Assembly: GCA_964444685.1 (NCBI GenBank)
Contig: CAYUIG010000006.1
Location: 32,397 to 96,396 of the forward strand
Origin: CAYUIG01 sp964444685
GTDB taxonomy: Bacteria > Gemmatimonadota > Gemmatimonadetes > Longimicrobiales > RSA9
DNA length: 64,000 nucleotides
Reading direction: 5' to 3'
Part shown: positions 49,579 through 58,748 of the stretch, piece by piece
Layout: the number at the start of each line of letters is the position of its first letter
Numbering within the stretch: position 1 is the stretch's first letter
The notes under the pieces: generated by a model
What the model was told of the DNA's origin: nothing
What the model saw: the letters and a program-made list of their open reading frames with translations, nothing else
Database searches by the model: none
Made by a program: the position numbers and the translations under genes

Positions 49579-51276
49579 TCAGCCGGGCCCCGCACCCGAC
49601 GGAGCAATCGGCGTGCTCGGCTGCCATCCCGGTTCGATCCTGAACAGGACCAGGGCGCCGGCGTGCGCCTCGGGCCCGTGTCGGGCGCGCAGCCGCTCCA
49701 GCCGCTCGGGGTCCGGCCTCCGGATCACCAGCCAGAGCGGCCGCCCGATCGAAGCCAGCTCAGCGGCCTGCTCGGCGGTCAGAGCCTCGCCGCGCTGGAG
49801 GCGCCGGGCGGCCTCGAGCCGGGGCCCGAAGGCCTCGTATGGCTCGGTCAGGTAGCTGGGGTGATCCACGAATACGGGCCGCCCCGTGAACGCCGGGACC
49901 TCGGTCACGTTCCCGGCCATCCGGATTGGCTGGTCGGGGTCGGTGACGAGCACCGCATCGCCGGGGACGTGGGTGCGGATCCAGGCGTAATCGGCACCGA
50001 TCGAATCCGTTCGAACGATGCGACCGTCCTCGCTCCCGAGCGGGAGGCCCGGCCGGCCCGAGAAAGCCAGGAGCGTGGCCAAGCCGGCGGGGAAGAGGAG
50101 CGCACCGATCCATGCGGTGCGACGCGTCGCACCGAGCTCGGGAATCCACGCGACGGCGGGGATGGCGAGCAGGCACTGCGCCGCATTGGCCAGGTTGTGC
50201 TCGTTCCCCTCCGGCAGGTACACGAACACGAAGCCGCCGACCAGGATCGCACCGGCGCCCGCGAGCAGCTGCATGGCCGGCCGGACCTCTGCGCGTGCGC
50301 GCGCGGCACCCAATGCGGCGAGCGGCAGCAGGACCACGAAGTTCACGCCGGCCGCGATGAGTTTGCGCAGTGCGAACGTAGGCGTGCTCGGCGCGAAGCC
50401 GGCGCCGCCTACGCCGAACAGATGGGAATACGTCGGCCATGCGAGCAGCGCGCCCGCGAGCGCAGCCAGCGCCATGGCCAGCATGCCCCTGCGGCCGAAA
50501 ACGCGCAGCACGACGGCAGCGGCGAGGAGCGCACCGCCGACCGCGATGCCCGCGAGTGGGTTGAGCGCGGTGGAAAGCCCCATGACCAGTATGATCGCGG
50601 CGACGCGCCACACGGCCGCAACGCCCAGCGATCCGCCCAGCAATGCGGCGAGCACGACGAGCAGCGCGAGGGATGGCGTACGCGCCGAAACGTCGAGCAG
50701 CCACGACAGGTTCTGACCCGCGCGCCAGTCCTCGCCGAAGTACATCAGGCCGAGCAGCGGATGCGCCATGTATGCATCCGCGATGTCGTTGGTAACGACT
50801 TCGGTTTCGATCGGTGCGTCGATCGCAACGAATGCGGGTTCGCCGCCGGCTGCCTTCGCGGCCGCGATCGCGGGACCGAGTGGATTGACGCCGATCAGCA
50901 CCAGCACGACCGCCAGTACGCCTGCGGCCGGCGCGCGCAGATGTGCGGCACCGAAGCGCATGCAGGCCGCGACGATGGCCGCGAGGCTGAGCAGCACGAT
51001 GAAGCGGAACGCCTGGAGGAGATCGATGCCCGCGACTCCCGAGAGTGCCGCACCGAGCGCGTGGTAGAACCAGTAGTAGGGAAGCGGCTCGCCGGCGAAG
51101 AACGGATTCCCGGGTGGCAGCGACGCGGCCGGAAAGCGCTCCGCGATGCCCGCGTGCAGGAAACCGTGCCACGACGTGAGCAGGCGCGGATTCAGCCATT
51201 GCACGACCAGCAGCGGGACCGCGAAGGCCGCGAACACCCCCGCGGCGGCCGTGAGCACACGCGTCCGCGCCGCCAT
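49579..51276 (-). CDS. DUF2298/GT-C-like multi-pass membrane protein
   Basis: 565 aa, about 12 TM segments. The first periplasmic loop contains the NPFFAGEPLPYYWFYHALGA motif typical of DUF2298-like GT-C proteins, which are predicted membrane glycosyltransferases using a lipid-linked sugar. A soluble tail (about 440-565) carries ADYAWIRTHVPGDAVLVTDP. It starts 2 bp after the GT2 gene stop, suggesting that this GT2 makes its donor. Confidence 0.75.
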   Translation of the reverse strand: MAARTRVLTAAAGVFAAFAVPLLVVQWLNPRLLTSWHGFLHAGIAERFPAASLPPGNPFFAGEPLPYYWFYHALGAALSGVAGIDLLQAFRFIVLLSLAAIVAACMRFGAAHLRAPAAGVLAVVLVLIGVNPLGPAIAAAKAAGGEPAFVAIDAPIETEVVTNDIADAYMAHPLLGLMYFGEDWRAGQNLSWLLDVSARTPSLALLVVLAALLGGSLGVAAVWRVAAIILVMGLSTALNPLAGIAVGGALLAAAVVLRVFGRRGMLAMALAALAGALLAWPTYSHLFGVGGAGFAPSTPTFALRKLIAAGVNFVVLLPLAALGAARARAEVRPAMQLLAGAGAILVGGFVFVYLPEGNEHNLANAAQCLLAIPAVAWIPELGATRRTAWIGALLFPAGLATLLAFSGRPGLPLGSEDGRIVRTDSIGADYAWIRTHVPGDAVLVTDPDQPIRMAGNVTEVPAFTGRPVFVDHPSYLTEPYEAFGPRLEAARRLQRGEALTAEQAAELASIGRPLWLVIRRPDPERLERLRARHGPEAHAGALVLFRIEPGWQPSTPIAPSGAGPG

Positions 51277-51277
51277 C

Positions 51278-52006
51278 TCAGCCGTTCCGAAAGCGGTAGA
51301 AAGTGGCGACGCCGCGGAACCAGTCGCGCGCGCCGATCTTCTTGCCCTCTTCGCGGCTGCGCGGATCGTAGCGGATCGGCACTTCGATGATGCGCGCACC
51401 ACGCGCGAGCACACGGCTGGTGATCTCGTGATCCAGCTCGAAACCGCTCGTCCGCAGGTCGAGCCCGACGATCACATCGCGCCGGAACAGCTTCAGTGCG
51501 GTGACCGTATCCGCGATCCAGCGGCGCGTGAACGCGAGCGCGGCCAGGCTGAGACTCCGCCCGCCCAGATACGCAGCCCACGACTGGTTCGGATGGCGGG
51601 CCGACAGGAATCGATGCAGCGCACCGCGCCGGTGATCCCCTGCGTAGCGGTTGCCGTACACCGCGTCCGCGCCCGTCTCGATCAGCGCGCGCATCATCGG
51701 CACGTAGTCCTGCGGGTCGTACTCGAGGTCGGCGTCCTGGATGATGATGTATTCGCCGCGCGCCAGTCCGAGCCCCGCCCGCACTGCGGCACCTTTGCCG
51801 CCGTTGCGCGGCATGCGGTGCAGTACGACGTCCGGGAACTCCGCCACGATCGCGGCCGTCCGGTCCTTCGAGCAGTCGTCGACCACGATCAGCTCGCACG
51901 TCGTATCGAATTCCGACAGATCCACCGCACGCAGCCGCTCGAGCAGCGTGCCGATGAAGCGCTCCTCGTTGTACGCCGGGATGACGACCGACAGCGTCGC
52001 ACTCAT
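51278..52006 (-). CDS. GT2 glycosyltransferase, DPM1-like, soluble
   Basis: 242 aa. GT-A fold: VVIPAYNEERFIGTLLERL, VVDDCSKDRT and the metal-binding QDADLEYDP (DxD), plus GFELDHEITSR. Like polyprenyl-phosphate mannosyl/glucosyltransferases but without C-terminal TM segments. Overlaps the nucleotidyltransferase gene by 4 bp. Confidence 0.88.
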   Translation of the reverse strand: MSATLSVVIPAYNEERFIGTLLERLRAVDLSEFDTTCELIVVDDCSKDRTAAIVAEFPDVVLHRMPRNGGKGAAVRAGLGLARGEYIIIQDADLEYDPQDYVPMMRALIETGADAVYGNRYAGDHRRGALHRFLSARHPNQSWAAYLGGRSLSLAALAFTRRWIADTVTALKLFRRDVIVGLDLRTSGFELDHEITSRVLARGARIIEVPIRYDPRSREEGKKIGARDWFRGVATFYRFRNG

Positions 52007-52758
52007 TCCGTTCGCGCCTTCCCCGCACTCAGCCAGGCTTCCACGTATGCCAGCTCCTCCGGTGTGTTGATCCCGACCGATTCGATAGGATCCGTTGCCG
52101 AAACCGTGTGCGCACCGCCGCGCCGCGCGAGCGCCGGAATGAGCGGGAGGAAGTTGCGCTCTCCCGTTGCACTTCCCCGTTCCGCCGATCCGGCGACATC
52201 GGGTAGCTCCTCGATATAGCTGCGACGCGACAGTGAGAACACGCCGATGTCCGCCTCACCCTCCGCGGGCATCCGATCCCCCTCGCGTCGCTGCAGCACA
52301 CGCGTCAGCACGCCGTCCGAGCGCTCGAAGTGGATGTAGGGATCGACGCGCTGGATGGTCGGCAGCACGACGGCCACCGATGGCTCCGCTTCCTCAACAG
52401 CGGCGATCGCGTCCAGCGTGACCCGCGACACCGCGATCTGGTCGCACCACGTGATCCACACGCGCTCCGCCCCGCTCGCACGCACCGGTTCGGCTGCGAT
52501 CAGGATGGCATCCAGCATTCCCGTGGGCCTCGGCTGCACCGCGACCGTGACCGGCAGTCGCGCGTCCTCGCAGTGCCGTGCAACATCATCGGCAAACGAA
52601 GGCGCGGCGACGATCACGCACGCATCGACGTACGCGTCGTAGAGGTCGAGCAGGTGATCGATCATGGGCCTGCCCGCAACGGGCGTGAGCGCCTTGGGCA
52701 GACGTCCTCCCAGGCGCGTCCCGAGCCCCGCGGCGGGAACGACGAGCATGCGCTTCAT
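52003..52758 (-). CDS. Sugar-phosphate nucleotidyltransferase (NTP_transferase fold)
   Basis: 251 aa. N-terminal VVPAAGLGTRLGGRLPKAL is the nucleotide-binding signature of GlmU/RfbA/IspD-like enzymes, followed by GRPMIDHLLDLYD. The LTRVLQRREGDRMPAEGEADIGVFSLSR part resembles sugar-1-phosphate nucleotidyltransferases. Predicted to activate the sugar used by adjacent glycosyltransferases; which NTP and sugar cannot be told. Paired with a HAD phosphatase by a 4-bp overlap. Confidence 0.82.
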   Translation of the reverse strand: MKRMLVVPAAGLGTRLGGRLPKALTPVAGRPMIDHLLDLYDAYVDACVIVAAPSFADDVARHCEDARLPVTVAVQPRPTGMLDAILIAAEPVRASGAERVWITWCDQIAVSRVTLDAIAAVEEAEPSVAVVLPTIQRVDPYIHFERSDGVLTRVLQRREGDRMPAEGEADIGVFSLSRRSYIEELPDVAGSAERGSATGERNFLPLIPALARRGGAHTVSATDPIESVGINTPEELAYVEAWLSAGKARTE

Positions 52759-53399
52759 GCGGCTCCGAGTGCGGCGACGAGTGCGTCGAGGTCCTCGAGC
52801 GCACCGAGGAACCGCTCACCATCCGAGCGCGCGCCGGTGCGCACGGAGACGTGCCATGCGCCCGCCGCGCGCGCGGCGTCAAGGCCGGCATCGCTGTCTT
52901 CCACGATGAGCGTGGCATCCGGCTCCGTGCGTGCACGCTCCATGGCGGCCACGAAGATGTCGGGTGCCGGCTTCGCAACCGGGACTTCATCCGACGTCAC
53001 CACGACTTCGAAGCAGTCCGCGATCCCCGCGCGCGTCAGCGCGAGCGAACATGCTTCACGCGACGCGCTGGTGCCGACCGCCATGCGAAACCCGCGCGCA
53101 CTCAGTGCACGCACCGCGTGCGCGGTATCGGGAAACGCGATGTCGCGAGAGGCAAGGTGGTCGCGCGCGAGCTCCTGCTTGCGCTTCACCCAGTGCTCGA
53201 TCTGTTCGGGCGTCGGCTGCAGGGACGCCGTGCGGTTGCGCACGACATCAAGCGTGGATCTTCCCGCGAGCGTGTCGTATCCCGGATCCGGCAGACCCAG
53301 CTCCGACCACAGCTCCGCCCACGCTGCCGCGTGACAGGGCGTGGTGTCCACCAGGACGCCATCCAGGTCGAACAGGATGAGCTCGGGCGTGACGTTCAT
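52755..53399 (-). CDS. HAD-family phosphatase / beta-phosphoglucomutase-like
   Basis: 214 aa. HAD motifs: I, FDLDGVLVDTTP (nucleophile Asp11); II, TSASREA; III, Lys in VAKPAPDIFVAAM; IV, IVEDSDAGLDAARAAG. The cap domain is the helical type of the beta-PGM subfamily. It could be a phosphomutase or phosphatase feeding the nucleotidyltransferase next door. Start ATG 53399 overlaps the CofD-like gene's stop. Confidence 0.85.
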   Translation of the reverse strand: MNVTPELILFDLDGVLVDTTPCHAAAWAELWSELGLPDPGYDTLAGRSTLDVVRNRTASLQPTPEQIEHWVKRKQELARDHLASRDIAFPDTAHAVRALSARGFRMAVGTSASREACSLALTRAGIADCFEVVVTSDEVPVAKPAPDIFVAAMERARTEPDATLIVEDSDAGLDAARAAGAWHVSVRTGARSDGERFLGALEDLDALVAALGAA

Positions 53400-55417
53400 G
53401 CGCGGCCGGCTGCCACCTCGGGCTCGCGCTCCGCGACCTCGCCCGGCGGTGCGGGACGGCGCGGCGCGGGTCCGTTGTGGATGCGCGCGCGCACGATCCA
53501 CGCGAGACTCTTCAGCCCGTCGAGCACGGTCGTACGCCGCACCTTCTCCGGCGTGATCGGGAAGAATTGCACCGGGATCTCGATGAGCTCACCGCGCCGG
53601 CCGAGCACGGCGGCAAGCAGGCGGTGGTTGGTGGCGGCACTATCGAGGTCCAGGTCGGCCGGGATCAGTCGCGCGCGCACGGCCCGGGCGCCGGAGAGTG
53701 TGTCAGAGATGTAGCGCCCGTAAAAGAGCAGATACAGCAGGCTCAGCAGATGGCTGCCGACGTAGCTGACCGCGCCGATCAGCGGACGCCGCTCGTAGCG
53801 CAGCTTGTACGACTCCTGGATGTCGCGCACGGACAGGCGGCGGCTTCCCCACACCGCGTCGAGCCGGCCGGATGCGAGCTGCGCCGCCACCTGCACGATC
53901 TCCTCGCCGCGATACATCCCCGACGACTCGAAGAGGAGCACGTACTCGAACGAGCCGTCGAGCACGCGCGCCGCAAGTCCATCGTGCGCGTCGTGCAGCC
54001 CGACGATCGGGAACGGCAGCCGGCGCACCACATCCTCGTTCAGCGGCGAGGCCGCGAAGTGGAAGACGGTGGGTGTGGTCTCGAGGCGCGCCACGCCGCC
54101 GCGCGTCATCTCGAGCATCGTCTGCAGCACCTTGTCGGCGGACTCCGTACCGAGCAGCACGACGGCAATGGACGGCGGTGGCGGCCTGTCGAGGTACGAC
54201 GTCAGGAAGGGCACGAGCACGCGCCGCGCATTGTGGCGCCCGCCCTCCGCCGCCTCGTAGTTCCCGATGCGCACGAGCCTGGGATCCTCGAACGAGTCGA
54301 CGGCCCCGAGCGGCACATAGGGCCGCGCCGATGCGGTCGACGCCGGATCGTTCAGCAGGAAGTGCGTGATCAGCGCGGGCGTGGGCAGCGCGAGACGATC
54401 CTTCCGCCGCAGATAGAACACCGCGCGATGGACGAGGTCCACGGCACTCGCGTCCATGATCTCGGCGTCCACGTGGATGTTCGTGATGAGCAGCTTGATC
54501 GCGTCCAGGTTGCACGCGATCGCCTCGCCGACTCCCGGTGTCAGGTACGTCGGGAAGAGGCTGGAGTGCTGCGTGCCCGGCGAATAGACGATCACATCCG
54601 CCCGCTCGATCCGCTCGAGCAGCAGCGGATTCGCAACCGGCTCCACCTCGTGATCCGCCAGCCACGCGTCGCGCGCTGTCGCGCTCATGCCGTTCAGCCT
54701 GTCGCGCGTGGCATCGTCCAGCGGCTGCGGCAGGAGGTGGATGTCATGGATGCGCGTGTTGCCCGCAGCGCCCACGATCTCCGCCTCCGTCGCGAGCAGC
54801 TTTCCCTCGCGTGTGACCGCGACGAGGTGCAGGTCCCGGCCGTCGGTCACGTTGATGATGACGTCCCGCGGCAGCGACAGCAGATCGCAGTAATCGGCGA
54901 CCCCGTCGTTGAAGCGGCGCCCCGCGCGCAGGAAGCTTCCGGCGAACACGAGATTGCCGACCGCGCAGTCGCGGAAGTCGAACGTGCGGTCGGAGCGTTC
55001 CAGCTCATCCAGGAACGATGCGAGCCGATCCGCGAGCCCGCGCCGCTCCACGGCGCGGAGCTGTTCCAGTCCGGGCACGAGTGCCGATCCCGACGCGTCC
55101 AGTCCGGCCGCAGCGCGAACGGCGGTCATACCCTGCTCCGCGTCGCAGTCTACAGGGAGCCGATGATCGAGCAGGGCGATCAGCTCGGGGCTGCACGTGC
55201 CGAGCTGACCGGCGAGCCGCGATGCGTTCTTCCGGTAGTCGGAAGGTCCGAGACAGTCTCCGAGGAAACGGCGCACCTCGCCGGTCGAAGCGCCATCGTC
55301 GTAGCCGTTGATGGCGAGCGTCAGCTCGATGCGCGGGTCCGCGAGCAGCTGCGATGACAAGACGACCGACCCGCGGCCGCCCGTGAACACGACGACGCGG
55401 ACGCGCGCTGCACTCAT
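53396..55417 (-). CDS. CofD/YvcK-like domain fused to a GT-A-like glycosyltransferase domain
   Basis: 673 aa. Residues 1 to about 400 match the CofD/YvcK fold: FTGGRGSVVLSSQLLAD (Gly loop at 13-16), INGYDDGASTGEVRRFLGD (Asp40, Asp41) and YSPGTQHSSLFPTYLTPG. Relatives either transfer phospholactate to a deazaflavin or bind nucleotide sugars. Residues about 417-673 resemble a polyprenyl-phosphate GT2 domain (LDAVWGSRRLSVRDIQES; GRYISDTLSGARAVRARLI), but the metal-binding DxD position reads FESSGMY (496-502) and the N-terminal half of the GT fold is diverged. Inferred role: sensing or transfer within glycan synthesis. An unusual fusion. Confidence 0.8.
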   Translation of the reverse strand: MSAARVRVVVFTGGRGSVVLSSQLLADPRIELTLAINGYDDGASTGEVRRFLGDCLGPSDYRKNASRLAGQLGTCSPELIALLDHRLPVDCDAEQGMTAVRAAAGLDASGSALVPGLEQLRAVERRGLADRLASFLDELERSDRTFDFRDCAVGNLVFAGSFLRAGRRFNDGVADYCDLLSLPRDVIINVTDGRDLHLVAVTREGKLLATEAEIVGAAGNTRIHDIHLLPQPLDDATRDRLNGMSATARDAWLADHEVEPVANPLLLERIERADVIVYSPGTQHSSLFPTYLTPGVGEAIACNLDAIKLLITNIHVDAEIMDASAVDLVHRAVFYLRRKDRLALPTPALITHFLLNDPASTASARPYVPLGAVDSFEDPRLVRIGNYEAAEGGRHNARRVLVPFLTSYLDRPPPPSIAVVLLGTESADKVLQTMLEMTRGGVARLETTPTVFHFAASPLNEDVVRRLPFPIVGLHDAHDGLAARVLDGSFEYVLLFESSGMYRGEEIVQVAAQLASGRLDAVWGSRRLSVRDIQESYKLRYERRPLIGAVSYVGSHLLSLLYLLFYGRYISDTLSGARAVRARLIPADLDLDSAATNHRLLAAVLGRRGELIEIPVQFFPITPEKVRRTTVLDGLKSLAWIVRARIHNGPAPRRPAPPGEVAEREPEVAAGRA

Positions 55418-56712
55418 GCGCGTGCGACGGGTTCGAGTCCGATCCGCCCCGGCTCGCGCCGCGATGCGGGCGCCGCAACGGGCCGCCACAACGCCGCGAG
55501 CGTGTCGGCGTACCGGACCAGCAGCACGAAGGTGAGCAGCAGCGGCGCGGACTTGATCAGCCCGATGGCGAGCAGCTCGAGTGCGCTTCCCGGACTCCAC
55601 GAAGATCGCACGAAGTTGATCAGCACGATGTTCTGAAACGCGCCGAATGCGACGATGCCCGTGACCAGCCGGACCGCTCCGCGCGGAAGGGAGGGCGCAG
55701 CGGCAATGAGAACGGCGAGCAGCGGGAAGAGAAGCATGAGGTAGTGCTCCCACGACACGCGTGCAATCAGCAGCGAGAAGCAGAACGCGACGAGCAGCTG
55801 CAGATGACGGCGCGAGGGTGCCGGCAGCCGGGTCGCATGGATCCGGTACAGTACCCACCCGAAACCGGCGAGCAGCGCGACACGCAGCAACATCCCGGCG
55901 GCTCGATACAGCGATTCGGCCGGCGGGTCCGCGAGCAGCGGATAGTCGTTCACGAGAATGGCGGGCGCGCTGTTGTAGTACCAGGGCGAGAACTGCGTCG
56001 TTGCACCGCGGCGCATCAGATCGATGAACTCGGCGTGCAGCGGCCAGCCCGCAATCAGCACCGACAGCCCCGCCGCGGCTACGCCTGCGCCGAGCGTGGC
56101 CAGGGCGAAGCGACGACCCGAGATGAGGAAGAGCAGTGCGAGCGCGGGTGCGAACGCGGGCTTGATGGCTACGCCGATGACGAGCGCTGCGGCCGCGCGG
56201 CCGTACTGTTCGCGCGTCATGAATCGGAGCGCGAGTGCGACGAGCAGCAGGACCCATGGCGTGGTCTGCCCGCCGACGCGGTACACGGTCCAGAGCGGCT
56301 GGAAAACGAGTGCAGCGAACGCGAACCATGCCGTGAAGCGCGCGCGCGGGAAGTCCGGCGGCAGGAAGCGGGAAGCGTCGCCGTGAATGAGCAGCAGGGA
56401 AGCGAAGAGGGCCGCGGCCGTGGCGAGCTTGAACGCGACCAGGGCCGCGTACGGCGGCAGCGCCGCGAACGGCGCGTACGCGAACGCGGAGAGCGGCGTG
56501 CCCCAGAAGCGGATCGGGACCGTGGGCGGTTCGCCACCGATCGGCACGCCGGGCACGTAGAGGTTGGCGAGCTCACCCGCCAGCACCTTCCGGCCCGCGT
56601 CGTAGAAGTTGCCGAAGTCCCAGCCGATGCCGGCAGGCAGTACGATACCTGCGACGCTCCCGGCCACGATCAGGCCGACCCACAGCAGAGTCCAGCGAGT
56701 CCAGCGGTTCAC
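55414..56712 (-). CDS. GT87/DUF2029-type membrane glycosyltransferase
   Basis: 432 aa from GTG 56712, which overlaps the sulfatase-like gene's stop. About ten TM segments; the first loop IGWDFGNFYDAGRKVLAGEL and AVAIKPAFAPALALLFL match DUF2029/GT87, polyprenyl-phosphate-dependent mannosyltransferases of the GT-C class. Predicted to add a sugar on the periplasmic side. Confidence 0.82.
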   Translation of the reverse strand: MNRWTRWTLLWVGLIVAGSVAGIVLPAGIGWDFGNFYDAGRKVLAGELANLYVPGVPIGGEPPTVPIRFWGTPLSAFAYAPFAALPPYAALVAFKLATAAALFASLLLIHGDASRFLPPDFPRARFTAWFAFAALVFQPLWTVYRVGGQTTPWVLLLVALALRFMTREQYGRAAAALVIGVAIKPAFAPALALLFLISGRRFALATLGAGVAAAGLSVLIAGWPLHAEFIDLMRRGATTQFSPWYYNSAPAILVNDYPLLADPPAESLYRAAGMLLRVALLAGFGWVLYRIHATRLPAPSRRHLQLLVAFCFSLLIARVSWEHYLMLLFPLLAVLIAAAPSLPRGAVRLVTGIVAFGAFQNIVLINFVRSSWSPGSALELLAIGLIKSAPLLLTFVLLVRYADTLAALWRPVAAPASRREPGRIGLEPVARA

Positions 56713-58541
56713 TTCGGTTCCGAAGCCATGCGTTCGAGTCCCGCGCGCAGCGGCTGCGCTGCCGGTGAGTCCGTCCGTGGCGTCTGTTCCCAGACATCCG
56801 ATACGATGTCGTACAACTCTTCCGCGTGTGCTGAATCCCGGATCATGCGGTACCGCCCTTCGATCAGCGATTCGAGTGGACCGCGGCTCACCGGATACCA
56901 GTCCGGGTGGCCGGATGCATGGCTCACGCGGCTGTACACGGGGGATGTCACAACCTGCTGTCCGTTCCACAGCGGAGCGAGCGACACTCCCGGCAATGCG
57001 TCATCGATCCCCGCGAGTTCGAGCAGCGTGGCGGGCAGATCACGCAATGAAACCGCCTCGCCGACACGCACGCCCGGCGCTCCACCAGGCGGGACGATCA
57101 GCAGCGGCACGTGCACACCCGCGAGATACAGGCTGTTGCCGTGGTCGTACACGCGGTGCTCGCCGAACTCCTCGCCGTGGTCGGCCGTGATCACGACGAT
57201 CGTGTTGTCCATGAGCCCCTGGCGCCGGAGCGCAGCGAACAGCGAATCGAGCTGCGCGTCCAGGTAGAGGATCGCGCCGTCGTACGCGTCGACTTCTTCA
57301 CGGTGTTCGGCCTCCGATAGCGGTGCGTGGCCGCGTGACGGATCCCAGAGAAGGCGGTGCAGCGGACTGATCGAGCGATCGGCGCGACCCGCTCCGAACG
57401 CGGTGTCGTACGGCGCCGGCGGGAGGTACGGCCCGTGTGCGTCGTACAGGTTCAGGAACGCGAAGAACGGACGCTGTGTGTCTCCATTGTCCAGCCAGTC
57501 CGTGAAGCCGCCGATGACGTGACCCGCGGACTTCCTCTCGAGCAATTCGTCGGTGCCGAGGATCTGGCGCAGTTTCATGTTCTCGCCGACGAAACGTCCG
57601 ATCGCCGACGCGGCCACGATCTCGCCGAATTTCAGGCCGTGATCCTCATAGTGCTGAAAGCCGCGGGCGATTCCCGTCTCCCGGCTGGTGAATCCGAGAT
57701 TCGCCGTAAACCCGGCGGTGCGGTACCCGGCCGCCGAGAAGATCTCCGCCAGCGTGCGCGGCTCGCGCTCGAGCGGCGCCTGCCAGTCCGCGCGCATCTG
57801 GTGCGGGTACAGGCCTGTGAACACGCTCGCGTGTGACGGCAGCGTCCAGGGTGCTGTCGACATTGCGCGGTCGAACACGATCGCGCGCTCCGCCAGTCGC
57901 TCGAGCCCCGGCGTTGTCGGACGCTCGTAGCCGTACAGGCTGAGACTCGCGGCGCGCACCGTGTCGAGAATGATCAGCAGCACGTTCGGCCCGCTGCCCG
58001 CGGCGGCGGTTTCGCCGCGTCCCCAGTGCGCACCCCGGTTCGCCCATGCGCCGCCCGCGATCAGGAAGAGCAGAGCGACCACGGCGGACGCGCGCAGCGC
58101 GCGCACCCAGGACGCGGGCCGTTTGTGCGCGTGCGCGCCCAGCTGCCACCCCACGCCCATCGCCAGTACGAGGATCGCCACCGGATGCAGCCGGCCGATG
58201 AACATCAGCAGCAGTGACACCACCAGCACGGTGCCGAAGCCGAACACCGCCAGCCGGCGCACCGGCCAGTTCGGCCGCACCGCGGCCATGACCGACAGCG
58301 CCGATGCCGCGGGCAGGAACAGGAGCAGGTAGGCCACCGGCGCGGCGATCGAGACATGCGGGCCGAGGCCGGTCAGTCGCCCCTCGACGTGCCGGTCCCA
58401 CAACCAGCCCCCGAACTCCACCGCCCCGATGACCAGCGCGAACGACACCGCCGCGGCCAACGGCCACCACCAGGCCGTGGGCGGTGCGGCCCGATCCGCG
58501 GCCACACTTCGGCCACCCCTGGATGCGACCACTCCCGACAT
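56709..58541 (-). CDS. Membrane-anchored sulfatase-fold enzyme with a Thr nucleophile
   Basis: 610 aa. About five TM segments in residues 25-165, then an alkaline phosphatase-superfamily catalytic domain: Asp193 (LLIILDTVRA), Thr233 in APWTLPSHASVFTG where sulfatases have a Cys or Ser, and TADHGEEFGEH near residue 470. A Thr nucleophile and a membrane domain suggest a phospho-group transferase (LtaS/EptA/OpgB-like) rather than a sulfatase. Start ATG 58541 follows GAGGCGG. It is the first gene of the long glycan cluster. Confidence 0.82.
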   Translation of the reverse strand: MSGVVASRGGRSVAADRAAPPTAWWWPLAAAVSFALVIGAVEFGGWLWDRHVEGRLTGLGPHVSIAAPVAYLLLFLPAASALSVMAAVRPNWPVRRLAVFGFGTVLVVSLLLMFIGRLHPVAILVLAMGVGWQLGAHAHKRPASWVRALRASAVVALLFLIAGGAWANRGAHWGRGETAAAGSGPNVLLIILDTVRAASLSLYGYERPTTPGLERLAERAIVFDRAMSTAPWTLPSHASVFTGLYPHQMRADWQAPLEREPRTLAEIFSAAGYRTAGFTANLGFTSRETGIARGFQHYEDHGLKFGEIVAASAIGRFVGENMKLRQILGTDELLERKSAGHVIGGFTDWLDNGDTQRPFFAFLNLYDAHGPYLPPAPYDTAFGAGRADRSISPLHRLLWDPSRGHAPLSEAEHREEVDAYDGAILYLDAQLDSLFAALRRQGLMDNTIVVITADHGEEFGEHRVYDHGNSLYLAGVHVPLLIVPPGGAPGVRVGEAVSLRDLPATLLELAGIDDALPGVSLAPLWNGQQVVTSPVYSRVSHASGHPDWYPVSRGPLESLIEGRYRMIRDSAHAEELYDIVSDVWEQTPRTDSPAAQPLRAGLERMASEPK

Positions 58542-58703
58542 GAATTCCGCCTCTGGATGAGCTCGCCGCCCGGGAACCGCACGGGCGGAGAACCGAACCA
58601 AGGCAATCGTCGTTCCCTGTTCCGCCCGTGATGCGCACGACCGCGCCACCCCTTCAGGGTGCAGCGGGTGTGGTAAAGGCGCAACGATTGTGGTTCGGGA
58701 TCA

Positions 58704-58739
58704 CCCGGCAGGCCGGCGGGAAACTGCCGGCCTGCCGGG
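58704..58739 (-). terminator. Strong GC hairpin after the efflux operon
   Basis: A perfect 14-bp stem CCCGGCAGGCCGGC (58704-58717) with 58726-58739 and an 8-nt loop, 10 bp past the stop of the ABC permease. There is no U-run, so its efficiency as an intrinsic terminator is uncertain. Confidence 0.55.
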
Positions 58740-58748
58740 CGAGAATCG

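Noticed and set aside
53477..55357. 626-codon plus-strand open frame opposite the CofD-like fusion
   Set aside because: Shadow frame lacking any start signal or motif; Arg/Val/His-rich.
34394..58541. Antiphage or secondary-metabolite cluster
   Set aside because: No NRPS/PKS, nuclease or defence-type ATPase motif; the content is glycosyltransferases and sugar-modifying enzymes.
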